This document shows positions 7,390 to 15,233 of a stretch of 21,107 bases of DNA, piece by piece. Below the pieces are notes generated by a model, which saw only the letters and a program-made list of their open reading frames with translations, was not told where the DNA came from and made no database searches. The translations under genes were made by a program, and so were the position numbers. Location of the stretch: positions 1-21,107 of the forward strand of contig CAPEBR010000055.1 of the NCBI GenBank assembly GCA_948602995.1, given 5' to 3'. The DNA comes from an uncultured Dorea sp. (GTDB taxonomy: Bacteria; Bacillota; Clostridia; Lachnospirales; Lachnospiraceae). Each line of letters opens with the position of its first letter. Within the stretch, counting starts at the first letter, position 1.

Positions 7390-8622
7390 CTAAGAAAATC
7401 CTTTTGTACAAGTCTGTGTCCGATAGGCCTTCGGCGTCATTCCTGTGATACGCTTAAACATCCGGGTGAAATACTGGATATCTGGAATCCCGGAGTATAT
7501 GGCGATTGTCTTTATTGCAAGGTCAGTGTCTGAAAGCAGTGTTTTTGAATATTCTATTCGGTTACGATTTACGTATTCTGTAAGCGGAACGCCAACTTCT
7601 TTTTTAAAAAGAGTGGAGAGATAGCTTGCATTAACATTTACCTGATTTGCTAATGATTTCAGGCTTAGATCAGCAGTCAGGTCTGTGCTGATATAAGTGA
7701 TAGCTTTTTGGATCGGCAGCGAATAATCTTTTAAGTTATATTTTGCCACAAGCCGACAATATCCTTTGACCATTTTAATCCGGAAGAGAAGAAGCTGTTC
7801 TGCGCTTGTAAGTCTCTCGATCTGTTGAATATTGCCATTAGAAAAGCTGTCAATATGGATAGGGTGGACGCCGGCATGTTCGGCAGATTTTCGTAAAATA
7901 GTATTCAAAGTGATGCATAAGTCCCGGTCATCCCGAAGATGATTAGAAAGCCTCTGGGGAATACGGTAAGAGAAAAAATGGTTGGCGCATTCAACCGCCA
8001 GGGCTTCATTGCCGGAACTGACTGCCTTCATTAAGTCGTTTTCTGTTTCGTATCGGTCTTCAATGTGACGGATATTCATATAGGGTTCGTCCGGAACCCG
8101 AAGATAGTTATGGTAAATCCAAGACCAGTCAGGAAATTCTTTTTCATCTTTATGACGGATCGTATAGTTTCCTTTGCCGAAGATACGATTGGCGCATAAA
8201 GAAGTGAAATCATCTAACATTCCCAGATAAGGAATATATTTTACATTCGAATAGTGGCTGCGTATCGATTCCCACAGTTCTTTTGGAATATGCAGGGAAT
8301 CAAAGAGTTCATCATAAAAAGAAGCGCCGGTCCGTTCATAGATCACCGGTCCGATACAATAAATATGATCCGAATCGGGATTCCGCATGAAGATATAATG
8401 AAACTGAAAGATATCCGTACAGTAAAGAATGGTATGGGAAGGTAATTCCATGAACCGTCGGTTTAGCAGCGGGTTTAGCTGGGAATTACTGATTCCCAGA
8501 ATCTTTGTACGAAGCCCAAAATCTAACCATTCATAGGTACTGCAGGGAGCCGCAAACTCATGGTGCGGGATATTTGACATGGCAAACATTTCTTTTACAA
8601 AATCTTTGATGATCTGTTCCAT
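7390..8622 (-). CDS. Large AraC-family regulator, divergent from the glucuronide operon
   Basis: This 410-residue protein has a C-terminal AraC double helix-turn-helix (about residues 318-410, with LSLKSLANQVNVNASYLSTLFKK and IKTIAIYSGIPDIQYFTRMFKR). The long N-terminal region of about 310 residues is a Firmicutes-type sensor part that I cannot assign to a named domain. It contains a Cys/His/aromatic-rich stretch (YCTDIFQFHYIF, HIYCIGPVIYERTG). No response-regulator receiver domain and no membrane helix are visible, so it probably senses a cytoplasmic ligand such as glucuronate or a pathway intermediate. It is transcribed away from the GH2 gene across a 239-bp control region, which suggests that it controls that operon. 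Its ribosome-binding site is inside a small hairpin (8623-8639). Confidence 0.85.
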   Translation of the reverse strand: MEQIIKDFVKEMFAMSNIPHHEFAAPCSTYEWLDFGLRTKILGISNSQLNPLLNRRFMELPSHTILYCTDIFQFHYIFMRNPDSDHIYCIGPVIYERTGASFYDELFDSLHIPKELWESIRSHYSNVKYIPYLGMLDDFTSLCANRIFGKGNYTIRHKDEKEFPDWSWIYHNYLRVPDEPYMNIRHIEDRYETENDLMKAVSSGNEALAVECANHFFSYRIPQRLSNHLRDDRDLCITLNTILRKSAEHAGVHPIHIDSFSNGNIQQIERLTSAEQLLLFRIKMVKGYCRLVAKYNLKDYSLPIQKAITYISTDLTADLSLKSLANQVNVNASYLSTLFKKEVGVPLTEYVNRNRIEYSKTLLSDTDLAIKTIAIYSGIPDIQYFTRMFKRITGMTPKAYRTQTCTKGFS

Positions 8623-8639
8623 AAAAGGAATCTCCTTTT
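8623..8639 (-). promoter_or_regulatory. Hairpin covering the ribosome-binding site of the large AraC gene
   Basis: On the minus strand AAAAGGA-GAT-TCCTTTT is a perfect 7-bp inverted repeat with a 3-nt loop, ending directly at the ATG. It contains the AAGGAG ribosome-binding site in its 5' arm. Folding would hide that site, so translation of the regulator may be kept low. The stem is mostly A:U, so its stability is modest. Confidence 0.4.
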
Positions 8640-8663
8640 TCGTAAATTGTACTATTTTTATAA

Positions 8664-8692
8664 ATTATTGCATAAATTTCAGGTTACTTCAA
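8664..8692 (-). promoter_or_regulatory. Promoter of the large AraC regulator
   Basis: On the minus strand TTGAAG (8692-8687) and AATAAT (8669-8664) are separated by exactly 17 bp. RNA would start near 8657, leaving about 35 nt to the ATG at 8622, including the hairpin over the ribosome-binding site. Confidence 0.5.
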
Positions 8693-8751
8693 TGGTATAT
8701 AAAAATAATCCAAAAACTACTGGAAATTGTCTCTGTTTAGAAAACTTTGCA

Positions 8752-8779
8752 TTGTATAAAATATACAAAAAAATAGAAT
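8752..8779 (+). promoter_or_regulatory. Promoter of the glucuronide operon overlapped by a 17-bp palindrome
   Basis: The best promoter is TTGTAT (8752-8757), a 16-bp spacer and TAGAAT (8774-8779). TTGTATA-AAA-TATACAA (8752-8768) is a perfect 7-bp inverted repeat covering the -35 box and most of the spacer, the classic position for a repressor. Its half-site resembles the TTGTATACAA-like cores bound by GntR-family uronate regulators such as UxuR/ExuR, but the 3-nt centre differs. No GntR or LacI gene is in the window. Confidence 0.45.
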
Positions 8780-8794
8780 CCACAAAAGATACTT

Positions 8795-8831
8795 TGTACA
8801 TTGCGCTGTTGATTTCAAAAAGCTCTGTACA
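8795..8831 (+). promoter_or_regulatory. Paired TGTACA boxes in the glucuronide operon leader
   Basis: Identical self-complementary TGTACA boxes occur at 8795-8800 and 8826-8831, 31 bp apart (about three helical turns), between the predicted transcription start and the GH2 ribosome-binding site. They could be a duplicated protein site. In RNA they could pair with each other across a 25-nt loop. Confidence 0.25.
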
Positions 8832-8861
8832 GAACTACGTGGAAACGGAAGGAGGAGATGT

Positions 8862-11129
8862 ATGAGAACAATCATCAATCTGAACACAGGCTGGAAGTTT
8901 ATTAATCATGATGTAGGGCTGGTAGACTGCTATCCTGTAGACTGGCAGGATGTAACGCTTCCCCATACCTGGAATGCCATAGACGGGATGGATGGGAACG
9001 GAAGTTATGACAGAGGCAGTTACTGGTATGCCAGGACATTTGAAACTCCAAAGGAACAGGCTGCGGGCGGAAAAACATATGTGGAGGTTCTGGCGGCGGG
9101 GCAGCAGGCAGCGGTTTATGTGAATGGGGAGGAAGTAACCTATCATGAAGGCGGGTATTCGATTTTCCGGGCAGATATTACTGAGTTTTTGAAGGAAGAT
9201 GAGGAAAATCTGCTGGTCATCAACTGTTCCAATGAATACAAAGACAGTGTATATCCACAGTCTGCGGATTTTACCTTTTATGGCGGATTGTACCGCGGTG
9301 TAAATCTGATCAGTGTGCCGGATACGCATTTTGATCTGGACTATTATGGGGGGACAGGGATTATGGTAACGCCCAGACCATGTGACGACGGCGGAGCAGA
9401 ATTTGAACTTAAGGCATATGTGACTGCTCCGGATGAGAATTTTACCGTACTCTATTCGATTCAGGATAAAGACGGCAAGGAAGCGGCATATGGATGCCGG
9501 CCGGCCGATGATACGGCTGTGACCTTATATGTGCCGGATGCAGAACTTTGGGAAATTGACGAGCCGTATCTTTATACCGTGACAGCGACTCTTCAGCGCC
9601 GCAATGAGGCTTATGATGAGATATCCGTAAAAGCCGGAGTACGTTCGTTTTCCTGCTCCCCGGAGAAAGGGTTTATCCTCAATGGCAAAGAGACGCCGCT
9701 TCGCGGGGTAAGCCGTCATCAGGATAAGCTATACAAAGGAAATGCCCTGACCAGGGAAGAGCATTACCAGGATGCGAAGATCATCAAAGAAATCGGGGCA
9801 AATACGATCCGTCTGGCACATTACCAGCATTCTCAGGATTTTTATGATGCCTGTGACGAGATGGGATTTATCGTATGGGCGGAGATTCCATTTATCTCTG
9901 TGTTCAATAAAGCTCCTGCGGCTCACCAGAATTGTATCAGCCAGCTAAAAGAGCTCATCATACAGAATTATAACCATCTGTCCATCTGTTTCTGGGGCAT
10001 ATCCAATGAGATACTCATCGGCGGTATTTCAGAAAAACTGGTTGAAAACCATAAGGAATTAAATGTATTGGCAAAGGAACTGGATCCCACCCGTCTGACG
10101 ACCATCGCCCATGTATCCATGACGCCTCTTGAGAGTCCCATGCACCATATTACGGATGTACTCAGTTATAATCATTATTTTGGATGGTATGGCGGAAAGA
10201 TGGAAGACAATGGACCGTGGCTGGACCGTTTCCATGCGCTGCATCCGGATCTGTGCCTGGGGGTAAGCGAATATGGATGTGAAGGAATCATTACCTATCA
10301 CGGAGCAGAACCGGCATGCAAGGATTATTCGGAAGAATATCAGGCAAGGTATCATGAGCATCTGGCGCAGGTATTTGACGAACGTCCATGGATCTGGGGG
10401 ACGCATGTATGGAACATGTTTGATTTTGGCTGTGCCGCCCGCAACGAAGGAGGAGTTGCCGGACGAAATAACAAAGGGCTTGTGACGATAGACCGGAAGA
10501 CAAGAAAAGACAGCTTTTACGTCTATCAGGCATATTGGAGTAAAAAGCCGATGGTGCATCTCTGTGGGAAACGTTATGCTATGCGCTCCGGGGAGATGAC
10601 AGAGATTCGGGTGTATTCCAATCAGCCATCGGTTTCGCTGTATCTGAATGGAGAAATGGTGGAAGAAAAAAGCGCGCAAAAGGTATTTGTATTTACGGTA
10701 AAGCTGGCAGAAGGGCAAAACCGGCTTCTGGCTGTGGCGGGGGAAGTCAAAGACAGCATGACGCTGGAAAAAGTGGAGAAGGAACCGGATATCTATGTAT
10801 TGCCGGAAGTGAACGAGCGCCGGGAGGGTGTCGCCAACTGGTTTGAAACTACGGGAGAGATGGATCTGAAAGCGCCGATGGAATTTCCGGAAGGGAAGTG
10901 GAATGTAAAGTATACCATGGAGGAATTCGCGTCATGTCAGGAGGCTTTGGAGATTGTCAGTAGAGCGGTGAAGCTGGCTTCCAATTTTGACATCCGGCCT
11001 GGGACAGGTATGTGGGATATGATGAAGAATATAACGCCGGAGGAGATCTTATCTATGACGGGGAATATGATGCCGGAGGGATTCCTTGAGTCGCTCAACG
11101 CACAGTTGATTACCATTGAAAAGGAGTAA
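8862..11129 (+). CDS. GH2 glycoside hydrolase, probable beta-glucuronidase with C-terminal extension
   Basis: This 755-residue cytoplasmic enzyme (no signal peptide) should release the terminal sugar from an imported beta-glycoside. The order is a jelly-roll sugar-binding domain (about 1-175), an immunoglobulin-like domain (about 180-265) and a TIM barrel (about 270-575). The acid/base is Glu383 in WGISNE and the nucleophile is Glu470 in VSEYG. An immunoglobulin-like stretch (about 580-640) and an extra C-terminal region (about 640-755) follow. Asn536-x-Lys538 (NNKG) matches the N-x-K that contacts the carboxylate in beta-glucuronidases, but many GH2 beta-galactosidases carry N-D-K there, so this motif alone does not decide. 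The complete glucuronate pathway downstream makes beta-glucuronidase (EC 3.2.1.31) the best call. GGAGGAG (8851-8857) lies 4 nt before the ATG. Confidence 0.85.
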   Translation: MRTIINLNTGWKFINHDVGLVDCYPVDWQDVTLPHTWNAIDGMDGNGSYDRGSYWYARTFETPKEQAAGGKTYVEVLAAGQQAAVYVNGEEVTYHEGGYSIFRADITEFLKEDEENLLVINCSNEYKDSVYPQSADFTFYGGLYRGVNLISVPDTHFDLDYYGGTGIMVTPRPCDDGGAEFELKAYVTAPDENFTVLYSIQDKDGKEAAYGCRPADDTAVTLYVPDAELWEIDEPYLYTVTATLQRRNEAYDEISVKAGVRSFSCSPEKGFILNGKETPLRGVSRHQDKLYKGNALTREEHYQDAKIIKEIGANTIRLAHYQHSQDFYDACDEMGFIVWAEIPFISVFNKAPAAHQNCISQLKELIIQNYNHLSICFWGISNEILIGGISEKLVENHKELNVLAKELDPTRLTTIAHVSMTPLESPMHHITDVLSYNHYFGWYGGKMEDNGPWLDRFHALHPDLCLGVSEYGCEGIITYHGAEPACKDYSEEYQARYHEHLAQVFDERPWIWGTHVWNMFDFGCAARNEGGVAGRNNKGLVTIDRKTRKDSFYVYQAYWSKKPMVHLCGKRYAMRSGEMTEIRVYSNQPSVSLYLNGEMVEEKSAQKVFVFTVKLAEGQNRLLAVAGEVKDSMTLEKVEKEPDIYVLPEVNERREGVANWFETTGEMDLKAPMEFPEGKWNVKYTMEEFASCQEALEIVSRAVKLASNFDIRPGTGMWDMMKNITPEEILSMTGNMMPEGFLESLNAQLITIEKE

Positions 11130-11166
11130 TCAGATAACAAAATACGAACGAAAAGGAGAGAGAAAA

Positions 11167-12564
11167 ATGGCTGATAATACGTCTGTCCGTCCTTTTGGTA
11201 TGAAGGACAAGATCGGATATATGTTTGGAGATTTTGGGAATGATTTTACATTCATTTTAAGTTCCAGCTTTATGTTGAAATTTTATACAGATATTATGGG
11301 CGTCAGCGCCGGGATCGTAGGTATGCTGATGATGGCGGCGCGTTTTGTTGACGCGGTAACCGATGTGACTATGGGCCAGATTGTGGACAGGTCAAAACCC
11401 ACCAAAGACGGCAAATTCCGTCCATGGATCAAGAGAATGTGCGGACCGGTGGCAATCGCGTCTTTTCTGATCTTTCAGGCAGAATTTGCAGGCATGCCCA
11501 TGGGATTTAAGATTTTCTGGATGGTTTTTACTTACATATTGTGGGGTTCTATCTTTTATACATCCATTAATATTCCTTACGGCTCCATGGCGTCGGCAGT
11601 GTCTGCAGATCCGCAAGACCGTGCAGGCTTGTCTACATGGAGAACAATCGGCGCCACACTTGCCAATATGGTCATCGGAGTCGGTACTCCGCTGATCGCG
11701 TATGAGACCGTGAATGGAGCGACTGTTCTCTCAGGTCCCCGTATGACGGTAATTGCCGGGGTCTTCAGTATACTGGCGGTCATTTGTTATATGCTGTGCT
11801 TCAATCTGGTGCGTGAACGTGTGGAAGTGCCCCAGAATACAACAAAGCTGGATGTCGGCGCGATGCTTAAGAGCCTGGTGACGAACAGGGCGCTGCTTGG
11901 GATCATTGCTGCTGCGATACTGCTTCTGCTTGGTATGCTTGGCATGAATGGGATGTCGGCATATGTATTCCCGGTGTATTATAACAGCGCTTCCGCACAG
12001 TCAATGTCGGCGATGGCAGGTTCTCTGTGTGTACTGGTCATCTGTGCGCCGTTTGCTTCCAGACTGGCGGCGAAATTCGGTAAAAAGGAACTGTCTGCAG
12101 TATCCTGTTTCTTCGGGGCGGCAGTCTATGTGGTGTGTATGATCATGAAACCGGCAGATCCGATGGTGTATGTGGTATTCTACACGCTGGCATATATCGG
12201 GCTTGGTATGTTCAACACGGTAATCTGGGCGATGATCGCGGATGTTATTGACGATGCGGAAGTGAGAAACGGGGTTCGTGAAGACGGGACAATATACTCT
12301 GTGTATTCCTTTGCGCGTAAGGTTGGGCAGGCATTGTCCTCTGGCCTGATCGGAAGCTTACTGACAGCAATCGGATATACCGCGGAAGTGGCAAAAAATC
12401 CGTCAGCCTATCCGGAGATACTGAACAGCATTTTCAATCTTTCCTGTATTATTCCGGCAATCGGACTTGCGGCAGTTGCCGCAGCGCTTCTGGCGATCTA
12501 TCCGCTGAATAAGAAACGTGTAGAAGAAAATGTGGCAGTATTGGCAGGCCGCAGGAAAGTATAA
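11167..12564 (+). CDS. GPH-family sugar:cation symporter (MelB/UidB-like glucuronide carrier)
   Basis: This 465-residue inner-membrane protein has about twelve hydrophobic helices and belongs to the glycoside-pentoside-hexuronide family. The helix-2 motif DAVTDVTMG places Asp62 and Asp66 where MelB has its cation-binding Asp55 and Asp59. The following loop DRSKPTKDGKFRPWI is the family's loop 2-3 signature, and YGSMASAVSADPQDRAGLS is a second family hallmark. The frame is open to TTG at 11116 inside the GH2 gene, but ATG at 11167 has AAAAGGAGAG 6 nt upstream. It probably imports the glucuronide cleaved by the GH2 enzyme. Cation choice (Na+ or H+) cannot be read reliably. Confidence 0.92.
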   Translation: MADNTSVRPFGMKDKIGYMFGDFGNDFTFILSSSFMLKFYTDIMGVSAGIVGMLMMAARFVDAVTDVTMGQIVDRSKPTKDGKFRPWIKRMCGPVAIASFLIFQAEFAGMPMGFKIFWMVFTYILWGSIFYTSINIPYGSMASAVSADPQDRAGLSTWRTIGATLANMVIGVGTPLIAYETVNGATVLSGPRMTVIAGVFSILAVICYMLCFNLVRERVEVPQNTTKLDVGAMLKSLVTNRALLGIIAAAILLLLGMLGMNGMSAYVFPVYYNSASAQSMSAMAGSLCVLVICAPFASRLAAKFGKKELSAVSCFFGAAVYVVCMIMKPADPMVYVVFYTLAYIGLGMFNTVIWAMIADVIDDAEVRNGVREDGTIYSVYSFARKVGQALSSGLIGSLLTAIGYTAEVAKNPSAYPEILNSIFNLSCIIPAIGLAAVAAALLAIYPLNKKRVEENVAVLAGRRKV

Positions 12565-12575
12565 TTGGAGGATAA

Positions 12576-12587
12576 ATGAAAAAATGA
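12576..12587 (+). other. Three-codon ORF overlapping the HAD start
   Basis: ATGAAAAAATGA encodes Met-Lys-Lys-stop. Its TGA overlaps the HAD start codon as ATGA (12584-12587). GGAGG at 12567-12571 is 4 nt from this ATG but 12 nt from the HAD ATG, so ribosomes may initiate here and restart on the HAD gene. Confidence 0.3.
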
Positions 12588-13429
12588 GCGGAAAATTTTC
12601 AGGGTATCAAAAGAAGAAAGAATATCTTGTCTGTGTGGACAGCGACGGATGTGCAATGGATACCATGGATATCAAGCATATAAGGTGTTTTGGGCCTTGC
12701 TTGGTGAAACAGTGGAAACTGGAACGGTGGCAGGATGAAATCCTGAAACGCTGGAATGAGATCAATCTCTATACGATGACCCGCGGGATCAACCGTTTTA
12801 AAGGCCTGGCAATGGCATTGCAGGAGATTGATCAGAAATATTGCCAGGTTAAAGATCTGGATACACTGGCAAAGTGGGTGGATACAACGCAGGAATTGTC
12901 AAACGATGCGCTTAAGACAGCGATAGAAAGGAATGCGGGAAGTATCAGCCTTAGAGAAGCTCTTGCATGGAGCAATGCGGTCAATGCAGCAATTACGGAA
13001 CTGCCGGATGAAGAAAAGAAGCCGTTTGGCAATGTAAAAGAGGCATTGGAATATGCACACCGGTATGCAGATGTGGCGATCGTATCCAGCGCGAACAAAG
13101 GCGCCGTCCTGGAAGAGTGGGAAAGGTATGGGCTTCTGGAACATACAGACATTGTGCTGGCGCAGGATGCGGGAACAAAAGCATTCTGTATCGGGGAACT
13201 TCTCAAATACGGATATGATCAGGAGAAGGTTCTGATGTGCGGCGACGCGCCGGGAGATCTGAAAGCGGCAGAACAAAACGGAGTCTATTATTATCCGATT
13301 CTTGTGCGGCATGAAGCAGAAAGCTGGAAGGAATTTATGGAAAAAGGACTCGGTTATCTGTTAAATGGAAGCTATGGGAAGGGATATCATAAGATGAAGA
13401 TACAGGAATTTATGGAAAATCTGAAATAG
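12584..13429 (+). CDS. HAD-superfamily hydrolase of unknown substrate
   Basis: This 281-residue cytoplasmic protein has all four HAD motifs: nucleophile and acid Asp19 and Asp21 in VDSDGC, motif II Ser168/Ser169 in IVSSAN, a lysine in the AGTKAF region, and motif IV GDAPGDLKAA (Gly220-Asp221). The insert between motifs I and II (about 25-160) is a helical cap. That architecture fits a sugar-phosphate phosphatase or phosphoglucomutase-type enzyme. It has no step in the standard glucuronate pathway, so it may dephosphorylate a side product or a sugar phosphate from the GH3 branch. The ATG at 12584 is 12 nt from GGAGG, a poor distance, with a tiny ORF in between. The family is clear; the reaction is not known. 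Confidence 0.8.
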   Translation: MSGKFSGYQKKKEYLVCVDSDGCAMDTMDIKHIRCFGPCLVKQWKLERWQDEILKRWNEINLYTMTRGINRFKGLAMALQEIDQKYCQVKDLDTLAKWVDTTQELSNDALKTAIERNAGSISLREALAWSNAVNAAITELPDEEKKPFGNVKEALEYAHRYADVAIVSSANKGAVLEEWERYGLLEHTDIVLAQDAGTKAFCIGELLKYGYDQEKVLMCGDAPGDLKAAEQNGVYYYPILVRHEAESWKEFMEKGLGYLLNGSYGKGYHKMKIQEFMENLK

Positions 13430-13443
13430 GAGGTATAAAAGAT

Positions 13444-15219
13444 ATGGTTGATATGAAAGCGAAGCCGTTTTATCTGACGGATGAAGACTGCAGATGGGTA
13501 GAAGATACCATTGCCGGTATGACGGTAGATGAAAAGATCGGGCAGTTATTTTTTAATATGGGTTCAAGCCGCGAAGAAGAATATCTTAAGATGACTGTCA
13601 GGGATTACCATATCGGAGGAATCCGGTACAATCCGGCCACGGCAGACGAAGTCTATGAGCAGAACCGCATTTTACAGGAAAACAGTAAGATCCCGCTTAT
13701 TATCGCATGTAATACGGAGAGCGGTGGAGACGGCGCATGTGTGGATGGGACGCCGATCGGAGGGCAGACAAAGATCGGCGCTGCGAGAAATGCAGATTAT
13801 GCGTATCAGATGGGGTATATGGCGAATAAGGAAGCGGCAGCTATTGGGTGCAACCTGTCTTTCGCACCGGTGAGCGATATTATGTATAATTGGGAAAATC
13901 CGGTGATCGGTCTTCGTACTTATGGAAATGAACCGGAGAAGGTGGCGGAGATGACGAAAGCCTATATGGACGGCGCGCATGCGAATCCGGGTTTTTGCTG
14001 CGCGGCAAAGCACTTTCCGGGAGACGGACTTGATTTCCGCGACCAGCATGTGGCAAACAGTGTGAATTCCATGAGCTGTGGGGAATGGGACAAGACTTAT
14101 GGTATGGTCTATCAGAATCTGATTGAAAACGGATTGGATGCGATTATGGCGGGACATATCATGCAGCCTGCATATGCACGCTATTTTAATCCTGAGCTTA
14201 CCGATGATGAGATGATGCCGGCAACCTTATCGCCGGAGCTGATCAAAGGACTGCTTAGAGGGAAGCTTGGGTTCAATGGGCTGGTGCTGACAGATGCTTC
14301 CCATATGGTCGGCCTTACCTGCCGAATGAAGCGCAGCGATATGCTTCCGGCTGCGATTGCGGCCGGCGTGGATATGTTCCTGTTCTTCAATGAGATGGAA
14401 GAAGATTTTGCCAGTATGAAACAGGGGTATTTGGATGGACGGATTACGAAAGAACGTCTTGATGAGGCGCTTCACCGGATTCTTGCCTTAAAGGCGCATA
14501 TGGGACTCCATAAGAAAGACAAGACGAAACTGGTACCCCCAAGGGAGCAGGTGCATAAGATCATCGGGTGCGATGAACATGTGGCTATGCAGAAAGAGAT
14601 TGCAGACCAGGCGATCACACTTGTAAAGTATAAAGATAAGAATGTGCTTCCTGTGACGCCGGACCGTTATAAACGGATTATGATCGTATATGTGAAGGGC
14701 TTGTCAGCGCCGGGGCTTGCGGCAATTACAGGGGGGAAGAAATCAACTCCTGCAGAGGAGCTTCGGGACCGGCTGATCGCAAAAGGATTTGACGCGTTTG
14801 TCTATGAAAGCCCGATCGATCAGATGATCAAGAAGATTGAGGCAGGAGAAAAGCCGGATGTCAATCTGTATTTTGCCGGAAAGACACCGATCAAAGAATT
14901 CCGTGAGAATCAGGATCTGATCATAACGCTGGTGGATATCGCGGGCGGATTCCAGCCTGTGGCACGTCCTGCATTTGGCATGACCAAAGGCGGCGGAGAG
15001 ATTCCGTGGTATGTATTTGAACTGCCGGTTATTGTTGTGGGCACACAGTATCCCTATGTGCTGGCGGATATTCCGCAGGCAAGAACTTATATTAATACCT
15101 ATGACAGTAAGCCCGTCACTCTGGACGCATTGGTAGAGAAGCTGATGACAGGAGAGAAAGCCTTCAAAGGAAAAGATCCGATCGGTGCATTTTGCGGGAT
15201 TTTTGATACTCATATTTAA
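13444..15219 (+). CDS. GH3 glycoside hydrolase of the NagZ (beta-N-acetylhexosaminidase) type
   Basis: This 591-residue cytoplasmic enzyme has a GH3 TIM barrel (about 10-355) and an alpha/beta C-terminal domain (about 385-570), like two-domain Gram-positive NagZ. The substrate-binding Lys189-His190 lies in AKHFPGDG. Asp200-Gln-His202 has the same spacing as the Asp-x-His dyad that replaces the acid/base carboxylate in NagZ enzymes. The nucleophile is Asp284 in VLTDASHM. Family knowledge therefore favours an N-acetylglucosaminidase-like mechanism over a beta-glucosidase one. The usual NagZ His after KHFPG is Asp here, so specificity may have shifted. AGGAGGT (13428-13434) overlaps the HAD stop and lies 9 nt before the ATG. 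Its place among glucuronate genes suggests a mixed hexosamine/uronate oligosaccharide, which is inference. Confidence 0.82.
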   Translation: MVDMKAKPFYLTDEDCRWVEDTIAGMTVDEKIGQLFFNMGSSREEEYLKMTVRDYHIGGIRYNPATADEVYEQNRILQENSKIPLIIACNTESGGDGACVDGTPIGGQTKIGAARNADYAYQMGYMANKEAAAIGCNLSFAPVSDIMYNWENPVIGLRTYGNEPEKVAEMTKAYMDGAHANPGFCCAAKHFPGDGLDFRDQHVANSVNSMSCGEWDKTYGMVYQNLIENGLDAIMAGHIMQPAYARYFNPELTDDEMMPATLSPELIKGLLRGKLGFNGLVLTDASHMVGLTCRMKRSDMLPAAIAAGVDMFLFFNEMEEDFASMKQGYLDGRITKERLDEALHRILALKAHMGLHKKDKTKLVPPREQVHKIIGCDEHVAMQKEIADQAITLVKYKDKNVLPVTPDRYKRIMIVYVKGLSAPGLAAITGGKKSTPAEELRDRLIAKGFDAFVYESPIDQMIKKIEAGEKPDVNLYFAGKTPIKEFRENQDLIITLVDIAGGFQPVARPAFGMTKGGGEIPWYVFELPVIVVGTQYPYVLADIPQARTYINTYDSKPVTLDALVEKLMTGEKAFKGKDPIGAFCGIFDTHI

Positions 15220-15233
15220 GGAGGAAATGAAGT

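Noticed and set aside
8840..8853. Catabolite-repression (cre)-like site TGGAAACG over the GH2 ribosome-binding site
   Set aside because: Only the left half fits the CcpA consensus; the right half has at least two mismatches at key positions.
8647..8865. 72-residue plus-strand frame in the divergent control region
   Set aside because: It has no ribosome-binding site, is made of AT-rich low-complexity codons, and overlaps the promoters on both strands and the GH2 start.
10059..10718. Long antisense open frame within the GH2 gene
   Set aside because: It is a shadow of the strongly conserved GH2 barrel; its translation has no recognisable domain and no ribosome-binding site was found.
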